A stretch of 64,000 nt of DNA from assembly GCA_963204915.1 (NCBI GenBank), contig CAUJHS010000018.1, forward strand, positions 1 through 64,000. Direction: 5' to 3'. A program made the translations under genes and the position numbers. Numbering within the stretch: position 1 is the first letter of the stretch; every line of letters starts with the position of its first letter. The notes under the pieces are model-generated. The model made no database searches. It saw only the letters and a program-made list of their open reading frames with translations, and was not told the origin of the DNA. Shown one piece after another: positions 25,281 through 35,265 of the stretch. Source of the DNA: Planctomycetota bacterium (GTDB lineage Bacteria; Planctomycetota; Planctomycetia; Pirellulales; Pirellulaceae).

Positions 25281-25321
25281 AAAGGGGACATTCTACTTTT
25301 TAAAAGTAGAATGTCCCCTTT
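25281..25321. repeat. Perfect 20-bp-arm hairpin of the GGGGACATTCT family
   Basis: Arms 25281-25300 (AAAGGGGACATTCTACTTTT) and 25302-25321 are exact reverse complements around a single base. This is the complete, symmetrical form of the motif whose halves lie at 439-453 and in the 31-bp inverted repeats. It lies in the 378-base gap between two leftward genes; it could end transcription in either direction but looks like a palindromic mobile repeat. Confidence 0.85.
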
Positions 25322-25590
25322 GGCTTTGTCCAAATCACGTGTTCTGCGTGACATCGCGTAGTTGTGCTCTGTGCTGGCCCGAACTCGTCCTTCACTTGGC
25401 CGTGCAGTGACGGAATCTTTTGCGAAGTATCTTCAGACAAAGCGTATCCAACGATCAACTCGTTGTGGTCCATTACAGCCAGACGAGGCCATGTGTGATC
25501 ATTGATTGCAGTTCCCGAAATTTTTCGCTAATTCGTGGAACTAATACGGGGCGTGTGAGTTGGCCACGACAAGTTCTCCTGCAACAACCC
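25300..25590 (-). pseudogene. Possible decayed coding fragment
   Basis: On the minus strand two overlapping frames join into a plausible protein piece: RPVLVPRISEKFRELQSM, then after a frame change NDHTWPRLAVMDHNELIVGY and ALSEDTSQKIPSLHGQVKDE. The second frame ends at a TAA inside the hairpin at 25281-25321. I know no family for it, and the reconstruction depends on a presumed frameshift near 25505. Otherwise the stretch between the SUKH-like gene and the gene at 25597 shows nothing. Confidence 0.25.
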
Positions 25591-25596
25591 ACATCG

Positions 25597-25959
25597 CTAC
25601 TTCAAAAACCTAAACCACTGTGCATAGATCGTCGGTTCATAATTGAACAACGACATGGTTACCGGAATCAAAGTTAAAATAGTCGAAAAAACGCAATATA
25701 AAATCCAACTGAAGACGCGAGTTCTCCGACTTCGCCCTAAAAGCCACGGCAAGACATTGAAAAAAATATTTGCAAAAGGAAGAACGTAGTAAGCGTTGAA
25801 TGACGCGACGCAAAAGGCACTCCCTAAAAGAGACAAAAGATTCAAGATAAGCAAAGGCAGGGATCCAGCGAGCAGAGATTTACTCTTTTTTTCACTGTTA
25901 TTAGGGGGAGTCGTTTTCTCCTCGGAAAACGACGGGCTTTCGTATGGGTTAAGGTTCAT
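25597..25959 (-). CDS. Small membrane protein of the NPYESP type
   Basis: A 120-aa protein starting at the ATG at 25959. MNLNPYESPSF is a hallmark opening of many small planctomycete membrane proteins. A charged linker (EEKTTPPNNSEKKSKS) is followed by three or four helices: LLAGSLPLLILNLLSLLGSA, AYYVLPFANIFFNVLPWLLG and FSWILYCVFSTILTLIPVTM. Function unknown. It lies just inside the right 31-bp inverted repeat and has the lower GC of the block. Confidence 0.65.
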   Translation of the reverse strand: MNLNPYESPSFSEEKTTPPNNSEKKSKSLLAGSLPLLILNLLSLLGSAFCVASFNAYYVLPFANIFFNVLPWLLGRSRRTRVFSWILYCVFSTILTLIPVTMSLFNYEPTIYAQWFRFLK

Positions 25960-26030
25960 CTGGCTCAAATTCGTTGATTGGAGAGCCGCTATCATTGCCG
26001 ATTGGGCACGTGCCAGCGATTGGGCCCAAC

Positions 26031-26061
26031 AAAGGGGACATTCTAGAATGGCATGAACTTA
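26031..26061. repeat. Right 31-bp inverted repeat bounding a 4.2-kb block
   Basis: Exact reverse complement of 21857-21887. The AAAGGGGACATTCT half faces inward, as on the left side. Beyond it GTAAG matches the left copy's outer CTTAC with small differences, so the original repeat was about 38 bases. Confidence 0.85.
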
Positions 26062-26140
26062 AGCCGTAAGTTGTTTGTGGAAGAACTCTTGCTGTAGTTG
26101 TTGTCGGGGTTTGGTCATCAGCGGGAACTGCTTGGGGCGC

Positions 26141-26173
<33 letters not shown>

Positions 26174-26201
26174 CGTTGGAGCCGAACACTGCACCCGGCG
26201 G

Positions 26202-26609
26202 TTAGCTCCTCCAATCCTCGACTTTCAAGCCGGGAACCGCGGCCAGGTCGGAATCGGCGGTGACGACGATGCAGTTGCCGAGGGAAAGCGCCACGGCCGC
26301 AACCATGACATCGATTTGTTGCATGGGCCGGCCGATGTGTTTTAGCTCTGCGGCCAATCGGCCATACTCTTGTGCGGCCCGACGGTCGAACGGCCAGCAG
26401 CGAACCCCGTTCAGGGCGCGTTGTAGCCGTTTCAAGTTGATGTCGCGCGTCTTGCTGTATTCCACGCCAAAGAACAACTCCGCCACTACAGGCTCGCACG
26501 TCCCGAGAATGTCGCCTCGCAATTGGGCCTGCCGGGCTTGCACATCGACGCTCCGGCGGCGGTTAATCAGGTCGCCCATGATGCCCGTGTCGAGCAAATA
26601 GCGGGTCAT
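26202..26609 (-). CDS. PIN-domain toxin, VapC type
   Basis: A 135-aa PIN-domain protein, predicted RNase toxin of a type II toxin-antitoxin pair. The acidic residues that hold the catalytic metal are in place: D7 in RYLLDTG, E44 in PVVAELFFG, D100 in QQIDVMVAAVAL, and D119/D121 in VVTADSDLAAVPGL. The start at 26609 overlaps the antitoxin stop by four bases (ATGA); a longer upstream reading would only re-translate the antitoxin region. Targets of VapC enzymes are usually tRNA or rRNA; which applies here is unknown. Confidence 0.88.
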   Translation of the reverse strand: MTRYLLDTGIMGDLINRRRSVDVQARQAQLRGDILGTCEPVVAELFFGVEYSKTRDINLKRLQRALNGVRCWPFDRRAAQEYGRLAAELKHIGRPMQQIDVMVAAVALSLGNCIVVTADSDLAAVPGLKVEDWRS

Positions 26610-26902
26610 TTGAACAACCCTTGGGTGTCCTGGTCCATGCGCGCAATGCTGTACTCCTTCACCTTTTTCCGCCAAGCGGCAAGGTCCGCTTCTTCCTCGG
26701 GCGTAAAGATCAGCGGCTCTAGCGAGTCGTACCACTTCAGCCACGCGGCAATTGCCTCAGGCGTCTTGATCTCTTGCTCGACGGCCAACCGAACCGCCGC
26801 GTCTTGATCTTGCTCTGGCGCAATCACAAGCCGAGCGCCTTCCGGCCAGTCGACCGGCTCGTCAAGGACGACTCGTCCGTTTTGCCAGGTTGCGTGAATC
26901 AT
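26606..26902 (-). CDS. VapB-like antitoxin
   Basis: A 98-aa protein directly upstream of and overlapping the PIN toxin. The N-terminus MIHATWQNGRVVLDEPVDWPEG is a short beta-strand module seen in many small planctomycete antitoxins. The C-terminal half is helical and acidic (TPEAIAAWLKWYDSLEPL, TPEEEADLAAWRKKVKEY), suitable for wrapping and blocking a toxin. The DNA-binding mode is not clear from sequence. The pair was probably acquired together with the accessory block that ends 140 bases further left. Confidence 0.75.
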   Translation of the reverse strand: MIHATWQNGRVVLDEPVDWPEGARLVIAPEQDQDAAVRLAVEQEIKTPEAIAAWLKWYDSLEPLIFTPEEEADLAAWRKKVKEYSIARMDQDTQGLFK

Positions 26903-26970
26903 GGGGGCTTGCTCCCAGGCTCATCGACGCGCCGCGAAAGGCGACGCGTCAATCTTCTCATTCTACCGTG

Positions 26971-29514
<2,544 letters not shown>

Positions 29515-29634
29515 TCATCCGTTGAAGTAAGAGAACTGTCCGTGGTGAATGTGCGATGGGCGTAGGCCGCATTGCGCGCGTTGCGCGGCTTCCTCGGGGG
29601 AAGGGCCAATCGTCGCTGGCGGCCGTCGCTCACG

Positions 29635-29653
29635 CGCTTCCCGTGGGGAAGCG
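29635..29653. repeat. CGCTTCCC hairpin, first copy
   Basis: CGCTTCCC and GGGAAGCG pair around a GTG loop in the gyrB-dciA spacer. The same hairpin with flanking GCGGT(G/T) occurs at 30141-30159. A decayed version appears at about 48060-48105. Confidence 0.65.
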
Positions 29654-29689
29654 GTGAAACAAGGAGACTGCTGATCGCCAGGGGATAGG

Positions 29690-30016
29690 TCAATCCAAGC
29701 TGCCGACGCGAAAGCGCAAGTCCGTGATTTTTGCGTCGGGAAGTTGCTCTTGCAGCCGAGTTAGTAGTTTCTTTTTTTGAAAGGTCAGCTCTTGCAGGGC
29801 GCTGGAGTTCCGCACGATCACTTCCAGCACGCCGCGGTTCACATTGCCGGGCCGGCTGTGCGCGGCGAGTTTCCCCGCCGCCTCCTTCCATGCGTCTTCG
29901 GTGGCGTTGGCCGATTGCACCCGCGCGTAGCCTTTGCGCGCCAGCAGGCCCGCCACGATGTCGCCGATCTTTTTCGGCCCTCGACCTTCGGGCGACTGAC
30001 GCGAGTAGTGGTTCAT
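29690..30016 (-). CDS. dciA: DUF721 / DciA-type replicative helicase loader
   Basis: A 108-aa protein with the DUF721 pattern: KKIGDIVAGLLARKGYARV, then WKEAAGKLAAHSRPGNVNRG and VLEVIVRNSSALQELTFQKKKLL. DciA proteins bind the DnaB helicase and load it at the origin in bacteria that lack DnaC or DnaI. In many bacteria a DUF721 gene neighbours gyrB, recF and dnaN; here it occupies the place where recF often lies. Its position beside a DnaA lacking the helicase-contact domain is suggestive. Start at the ATG at 30016. Confidence 0.82.
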   Translation of the reverse strand: MNHYSRQSPEGRGPKKIGDIVAGLLARKGYARVQSANATEDAWKEAAGKLAAHSRPGNVNRGVLEVIVRNSSALQELTFQKKKLLTRLQEQLPDAKITDLRFRVGSLD

Positions 30017-30140
30017 GCAGCGTGGCTCTTATCGGTTCTCCAGGCGACGCCTGGTTAAGCAAGGCTTGTCTCACCGCGATCGGGCACATCCGTAGGCAGC
30101 TCGGAGAAACGCTGTGGCGCCGCAGACTCCTAATGCCCCG

Positions 30141-30159
30141 CGCTTCCCGCGGGGAAGCG
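30141..30159. repeat. CGCTTCCC hairpin, second copy
   Basis: Same 8-bp arms as at 29635-29653, with a GCG loop, 19 bases beyond the dnaN stop. It may help end dnaN transcripts, but its duplication in the next spacer suggests a small dispersed palindrome. Confidence 0.65.
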
Positions 30160-30177
30160 GTTCACCGTGGAGGCCGC

Positions 30178-31296
30178 CTAGCGGCCTTCGCGCGAGAGAG
30201 GCATGACCACGTAGCCGTAGCCGTCGTCCGTGGTGAACAAGGCGGCCGAGTCGGCGTCGACCACTTCCAAGGTGAAGTTCTTTTCGGGATCCAGCACTTT
30301 GAAGAAGTCGGCCACGTACTTGTGATTGAGCGTCAAGTCGACTTTCGGGCCATCGTACGGGATGGGGGTTTCAATGCGCGAGCGGCCCACTTCGGCCGCC
30401 CGGCCCGAGAGGACGAGCGTGCCGTCGGCAAAGGTGAAGTCGATGCCCTGGCTTTCCTGATCGGTAATGATGGCCGCTTGCCGCACTGCGGCGAAAATCG
30501 GCCCCACCGTGAGTTCGATCTTGACCGCTTTAGGCCGCACGGGGAATACATCGCGCCATTTGGGAAAACGGCCTTCCACCAGGCGCGAGGTGATCGTGGC
30601 GCGGGGGCTGCGCACCATGATGTCGTTCGAGCGGGCGGCGATTTGCACTTCGGCGTCGCCATCGGCCAAGGCGCGTTCGATCAACTGCATGGCCCGCGCG
30701 GGAACGATGGTCATCATGCCTTTGTTGCTGTGGCCCTTGACGCTTACCGCGGGGCCTTCCATCTTCGCCAGGCGGCGGCTGTCGGTCGCGACGGTGATGA
30801 TGCTGTTTTCCTCCAACTCGACCAGAACGCCCTGAAGCGCAAACCGGCCCGTGTCGACGTCGGCGGCAAACACGGTACGACGGATCAACTCGCGCAGCAG
30901 CCGCGCCGGAACTTCGTGGTACTTCTCCTCGGAAAAGGAGGCGAACGCGGGAAACTCGGCCGGGTCGGCGCCGGGTAGCTGAAATTCGCTGCGAGCGCCT
31001 TTGACCAAAGCGCCTTGGTTGTCGGCTTCCAGGCTGAGCCGCTCATCGCTGCTTTCCCGCAAGATCGACCCAAACCGGGCCACCGGCAGCACGGCGGCGC
31101 CAGGTCGCTGGATTTCGATTCCCTCGACGTTCATTCGCACGGCCACTTCCAGGTCGGTCCCCAGCAGCACGGCCCCTTGCTCGCTGACTTCCAGCTTCAC
31201 GTTGGAAAGAATCGGCTTGGGGGTGTTGCGCGGCGCCACGGCGGCGGCCGTTTGAAAGGCCGACATAAACTGCTCGCGATCGAACGTAATTTTCAT
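30178..31296 (-). CDS. dnaN: DNA polymerase III beta subunit (sliding clamp)
   Basis: A 372-aa clamp subunit of normal length, made of three similar domains. Recognisable blocks are MKITFDREQFMSAFQTAAAV at the N-terminus, PILSNVKLEV, VATDSRRLAKMEGP in the central domain, and the C-terminal DDGYGYVVMPLSREG, close to the conserved MPMR(L/I) end. An AAGGAA ribosome-binding site lies seven bases before the ATG at 31296. The dimeric ring tethers DNA polymerase III to DNA. It follows dnaA after a 405-base spacer. Confidence 0.96.
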   Translation of the reverse strand: MKITFDREQFMSAFQTAAAVAPRNTPKPILSNVKLEVSEQGAVLLGTDLEVAVRMNVEGIEIQRPGAAVLPVARFGSILRESSDERLSLEADNQGALVKGARSEFQLPGADPAEFPAFASFSEEKYHEVPARLLRELIRRTVFAADVDTGRFALQGVLVELEENSIITVATDSRRLAKMEGPAVSVKGHSNKGMMTIVPARAMQLIERALADGDAEVQIAARSNDIMVRSPRATITSRLVEGRFPKWRDVFPVRPKAVKIELTVGPIFAAVRQAAIITDQESQGIDFTFADGTLVLSGRAAEVGRSRIETPIPYDGPKVDLTLNHKYVADFFKVLDPEKNFTLEVVDADSAALFTTDDGYGYVVMPLSREGR

Positions 31297-31701
31297 GCGG
31301 GGTTCCTTATAGCGACATGGCCCTGTTCGCGCGTTCTCCGGGTTGGCGGTTACAGGCTTGGGGCCAGGAATTCGGGCGACTTGCCAACCGCGTCGGGACG
31401 CCAGGCGAAAGAGCGGTCCTTCCTCTTATTAAGTTTCTTGAAATATAGCAGTAGTAAGAATACGGCGCCGTGGAGTGTCGATCCATGCTCGCACGCCCGC
31501 GGTAAACCAAGAGCAGACGAGAGTTTGCATTCCGTTGACGCGCTCAAAAAGGCTGGGGAAAACCTGTTATGTTTCCGTCGAATGGGTGTCGTCCTGTGTT
31601 GGTGGCCGTCGAAGGCGCCGCGGGGCAGGCCGGCCGCTGTCGATAAACCGCCTGAGGACCGACAGGGCTCGACAGGCGACTCACATGTTTTCCACTACCG
31701 G
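31297..31701. promoter_or_regulatory. dnaA-dnaN spacer, candidate chromosomal origin
   Basis: A 405-base gene-free region between dnaA and dnaN, a common oriC position. It has an AT-rich island (about 31421-31456, CTTATTAAGTTTCTTGAAAT) suited to unwinding. DnaA-box-like 9-mers are TGTCGATAA at 31638-31646 (reverse TTATCGACA, one mismatch to TTATCCACA) and TTTTCCACT at 31688-31696 (two mismatches). No dense DnaA box cluster is visible, so this is a proposal from location. It also presumably contains the dnaN promoter. Confidence 0.4.
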
Positions 31702-32838
31702 CTACGTTGTTTGAACCTCGTGGTTCACGTCGACCCAGGCGCCGGTCAATTCCTCGACCACGCGGCGCAAGGAGGCGTTCGACTTGAGCTGTTCGGTAAT
31801 CCGGTCACAGGCGTGCATGACGGTCGAATGGTCGCGACCGCCAAAGTGCCGTCCTACCGAGGCATAGCTGGCGCCGGTCAAGCGGCGGGCCAGCAACATG
31901 GCCACGCCACGCGCTTGCACAACTTCGCGCCGACGGGTCTTGCCTTGCAACTCGGCCGTTTTGAGCCGAAAGCGACGCGCCACCTGCACCGTGATTTGAT
32001 GCACCGTAGGACGACGCTCGGCGGCGTGTTGATCCAGGTAATGCCGCACGGCGGAGACGTCGATGGGCGACACCTCGCTTGCGCCGGCGGTGGGGGAGTT
32101 CTGCGCCGCCTGTGACTTCACTGGCGTTTCGGCTTGAGTCGCGGAAGCGAGCTGCAAAATCGCGTGCCGCAATTCGTTCACGGTGGCGGGCAGTTCGTCG
32201 GCCAGCAACTCCATGGCGTCGTCGGTCATGGGCGCCTTGCACGCTTCGGCCAGTTGGCGAACAATCGCCCGGCGGGCCGCAGGCCCAGGCGCCGCCAGCG
32301 GAACCACCAGTCCCGCCGATAAACGACTGACCAGACCAGGCAGGAAGGGGGCGTCAACCGAAAGCGGCTCTCGGCTGGTGACGATCACTTGGACCCCTTC
32401 GGGAATCGCATGGTCGAGCGTGTGCAGCAATTCCTGCTGGGCGGGCAGCTTCTTGATCAACTCTTCGAGCCCATCGAGCACAAACAGCGACGACTCAACG
32501 ATGCGTTGGCGATGGTCCGCGGTGGTGTCGGTTTGAACGGCGAAGGCGTAACTTCGCGCAAAGTCGGCGCCGGTGAGCACGACCACTTTGGCTTGCGGAT
32601 GGATCTCGCGCCAGCGTTGCGCAAGTCCTAACACCAGGTGCGACTTGCCCACGCCGGTAGGACCGCAAAACACCAGCGGGTTTTGGCACGGCGTGGGTTC
32701 AAACACGCGTTCCGCAGCGAGGGGAACCAAGGCGTTGCCTTCATCACCCAGAAAATCGCGCAGCGGCCCGCCGCCAGCCGAAGCTTCCGCGCCGTTTTGC
32801 AAGGTGGGAAGGGAAATGGAAAACACGTGGTCGTTCAC
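31702..32838 (-). CDS. dnaA: Chromosomal replication initiator DnaA, short form
   Basis: A 378-aa protein from a GTG at 32838; the frame closes with a stop about 45 bases upstream, so no longer form exists. AAA+ motifs: Walker A GPTGVGKS (59-66), Walker B-like LFVLDGLEEL (118-127, where most DnaA proteins have DD instead of DG), sensor I VIVTSREPL, and the arginine-finger block LVSRLSAGLVV. The C-terminal DNA-binding domain IV is complete, with the signature VGRHFGGRDHSTVMHA. Only about 45 residues precede the AAA+ core, so domains I and II, which bind DnaB and other partners in model bacteria, are missing. First gene of the replication group. Confidence 0.92.
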   Translation of the reverse strand: MNDHVFSISLPTLQNGAEASAGGGPLRDFLGDEGNALVPLAAERVFEPTPCQNPLVFCGPTGVGKSHLVLGLAQRWREIHPQAKVVVLTGADFARSYAFAVQTDTTADHRQRIVESSLFVLDGLEELIKKLPAQQELLHTLDHAIPEGVQVIVTSREPLSVDAPFLPGLVSRLSAGLVVPLAAPGPAARRAIVRQLAEACKAPMTDDAMELLADELPATVNELRHAILQLASATQAETPVKSQAAQNSPTAGASEVSPIDVSAVRHYLDQHAAERRPTVHQITVQVARRFRLKTAELQGKTRRREVVQARGVAMLLARRLTGASYASVGRHFGGRDHSTVMHACDRITEQLKSNASLRRVVEELTGAWVDVNHEVQTT

Positions 32839-33122
32839 AAAACAACCCAGGAAATAACGCCATGCCCCCGGTTTTCAACACTTTCAATTATATCCGAAAG
32901 GATCGGGCTAAGCGAGGCGATTTGGGTGTTTTGTACGAAAGAATCTTGAAACGTAACGACTTTACCGACAAGACCTTATGCGTTGGCTTTGCGGTGCGGA
33001 AACGGCTGGCAAGGAGCCGCTTGCGGGGCGACCGGGGCAGGAGAATTTTTTACGTGCGTCGCGCATTGAATCCTATACTTGGTGAGCCGTTTTCTTCTAT
33101 CGCCCTCGACACGAGGTCAGCC

Positions 33123-33269
33123 ATGTCCACCTATTTTGATCGTCTGCACCGTGAAACGATGGAGTTGATTATGCAGATGGATCGCAACCATTGGTTTGTG
33201 GCGTTTGGCCTGCTTGTGCTGATTGGCTTCCTTTGCATGCGCGGCTTTGGCTCTCGAACGAGCTATTAG
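33123..33269 (+). CDS. Small single-pass membrane protein
   Basis: A 48-aa protein, MSTYFDRLHRETMELIMQMD, with one hydrophobic helix (WFVAFGLLVLIGFLCM) and a short basic tail ending in TSY. It begins 284 bases from dnaA in the opposite direction, so the two may share a regulatory region; TTTTCAACA at about 32873 in that spacer is a weak DnaA-box-like 9-mer. No family recognised. It is convergent with the kinase gene at 33422. Confidence 0.5.
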   Translation: MSTYFDRLHRETMELIMQMDRNHWFVAFGLLVLIGFLCMRGFGSRTSY

Positions 33270-33396
33270 AATCCATCATACGCCAGACCGGGCGGGAAAC
33301 GCGGCAGCGCGCCCTCACGACGGCTCCCACACTTTGGGGCTCTACGCAACCTCGGCGCAACGTGCTGGGAACTTCGTGTTCGGTGGAAGGTGACTT

Positions 33397-33434
33397 GGCC
33401 TGCTACGGCTTGAACGGCCTGCTACGGCTTGAAC
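33397..33434. repeat. 19-bp perfect tandem duplication at a gene end
   Basis: GGCCTGCTACGGCTTGAAC occurs twice head to tail (33397-33415, 33416-33434). The second unit contains the stop codon and last codons (LFKP) of the EF-hand kinase on the minus strand; the first unit is just beyond it. A replication-slippage duplication that leaves the protein intact. Confidence 0.8.
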
Positions 33435-34969
33435 AATTCGGCGCCCCGTTCTTCGAAAGCGCAGCGAAGTTCATAGAACTCCAAGGCGCGATCTCCACTC
33501 ACATCGGCCCGCGTAATGAGGCGCGCCGGTATCTCGTCGGGTTCGAGTTTGCCGCTTTGATTGCGGTCGGCTTGTTGAAACCGCTTCTGAAGCAACCGCA
33601 CCGCCGCCCCGCGGTCGGCCAGTTGTTGTGGGGTGAACACCCACGAAGTGGTTTCGGGCGCCGTCAATGGCCCTTCGGCCTGGCCTTGATCCATGCTGCC
33701 GACAACCGCTAGCCCCGCGAGGGCCGCCGTGGCCAGGAAGCCCGTGGCGGCGCCGGCCAGCCACAGGGTTGGCCAACGCTTTGCCGGAAAGCTGGGTTTT
33801 GCCGGGAACTTGGCGGGCTGCGGCGGAAAGATGGCCGTGAGCGTGGTGTCGGCGATGGGCGGCGCAAGGCATGCCGATTCGGCCAGCGGTTCGAGCGGCG
33901 GCGGTTCGACACAGAAAACCGGCGCCAAAGCCGACACGGTGTCGACCCCCGGATCTCCTTTCAGAAACACCGTCAAGGCGCGTGCCAGCTCTTTCATCGA
34001 AGGAAAGCGATCGGCCGGATTCTTCGCCATCGCCCGATGGCAAATGTCGGCCAGAGCCGGAGAAACGTCGGGCCGATGCTCCTGGACTTGTTTGGGCGCC
34101 TTGTGCAAGATTTGCCCGATGACGCTGACGACGCTGCCGTTAAACGGGCGCTGGCCGGTGAGCAACTCGTAGAGTGCAATTCCCAGACTGTAAACGTCGG
34201 AGGCCGGACCAATGGGCGCACGATGGTCGATTTGTTCCGGCGCCATGTACGCCGGCGTGCCCACCAGCGCGCCTTCCTGCGTCAGTTGCGTATTCGACTC
34301 ATCGTTCAGATCCCGCGCTAGCCCGAAGTCCATCACCACCGGCTCGCCGCGCCGGTTGATCATAATGTTGGCGGGCTTTAAGTCACGATGAATGATGCCC
34401 TGCGAGTGGGCCTCGTGCAGCGCTAAGGCGACTTTGCGAATCACCATGGCCGCCTGCCGCTCGTTCTGCCGGCGCGTGGGGCCGATGTACGCCGTGAGCG
34501 GCCGTCCCTCGATGTACGCCATCGCGATGTACGGCCGTCCCGCGTCTTCGCCAATATCGAAAATGGGGCAAATATGCGGGTGATTCAAGGCCGCCGCGGC
34601 GCGGGCCTCGCGATAAAACCGTTGGGCGGCGCGCGGCGAGGCGTCATCATCCAGTTTGGGGATCTTGAGCGCCACCTGCCGGTCCAGCTGCATGTCGTGC
34701 GCGAGATAAACCGCTCCCATTCCGCCGCGACCGAGCACGCGACAAATGCGGTACCGTGCGATGAAGTCGCCCGGCTCGGCCGTCAAGGCGCGATCGACCG
34801 AAGCGCGCGGCTCGTGGCCCGTGGCGGCTACCGTCGATGGCGCCGGAGCTGCATCCAAGGCGAGAGTTTCGCCCGTGCGGGGGTCCGATGCGTCGACGGT
34901 TTGCAGGAGTGCGGGCGAATCGCCCGATTCATCACCTGAAGGTTCGGAATGCGGTTTCATGACTGCCAT
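33422..34969 (-). CDS. Ser/Thr protein kinase with C-terminal EF-hand region
   Basis: A 515-aa protein from the ATG at 34969 (MAVMKPHSEP); the frame continues upstream through sequence unlike a protein. Kinase motifs: LGRGGMGAVYLA, K102, HRDLKPANIM (from 194), DFGLAR (214-219), GTPAYMAPEQ. After the kinase, a proline-rich linker leads to one membrane helix (WLAGAATGFLATAALAGLAVVGS). The last 50 residues hold EF-hand-like loops, DRNQSGKLEPDE and DVSGDRALEFYE, so calcium or a similar ion may be sensed outside the cytoplasm. This kinase plus EF-hand order recurs in planctomycetes. Monocistronic; no phosphatase adjoins. Confidence 0.88.
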   Translation of the reverse strand: MAVMKPHSEPSGDESGDSPALLQTVDASDPRTGETLALDAAPAPSTVAATGHEPRASVDRALTAEPGDFIARYRICRVLGRGGMGAVYLAHDMQLDRQVALKIPKLDDDASPRAAQRFYREARAAAALNHPHICPIFDIGEDAGRPYIAMAYIEGRPLTAYIGPTRRQNERQAAMVIRKVALALHEAHSQGIIHRDLKPANIMINRRGEPVVMDFGLARDLNDESNTQLTQEGALVGTPAYMAPEQIDHRAPIGPASDVYSLGIALYELLTGQRPFNGSVVSVIGQILHKAPKQVQEHRPDVSPALADICHRAMAKNPADRFPSMKELARALTVFLKGDPGVDTVSALAPVFCVEPPPLEPLAESACLAPPIADTTLTAIFPPQPAKFPAKPSFPAKRWPTLWLAGAATGFLATAALAGLAVVGSMDQGQAEGPLTAPETTSWVFTPQQLADRGAAVRLLQKRFQQADRNQSGKLEPDEIPARLITRADVSGDRALEFYELRCAFEERGAELFKP

Positions 34970-35265
34970 GGCCCGATCGGCAGGTAGAATGCTGGCGGCG
35001 TCCTTCCTTCCGGCGAACACGACTACGACACATTGAGGGTATTTTAGGCAACAAATTTTGCCAGAGCGATACAGTCTCCCTCGAACGTGGCGCAGTTTGT
35101 CCGCCAGGCAGGCGGTGGCAGCAGTTGAAACAAGTTTGCCGGTCGTAGTGAAAGCATCTTTTCCGAATGAATGGGTTCGCCGCCGGTTCTCGTCGGTTGC
35201 GGGAAGCGGTTCGTTGCGGAAGGTCATCGCAAGTTCAACCCCCGCTGCGTGTTGAAAGAAGTTGC

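Noticed and set aside
32839-33122. oriC between dnaA and the divergent small gene
   Set aside because: Only one weak DnaA-box-like 9-mer (TTTTCAACA) and little AT-rich sequence; the dnaA-dnaN spacer is the better candidate, although neither is proven.
35008-35227. Upstream extension of the EF-hand kinase (about 86 residues)
   Set aside because: The extra residues have no domain and precede a good start at 34969; the divergent methyltransferase gene needs this space for a promoter.
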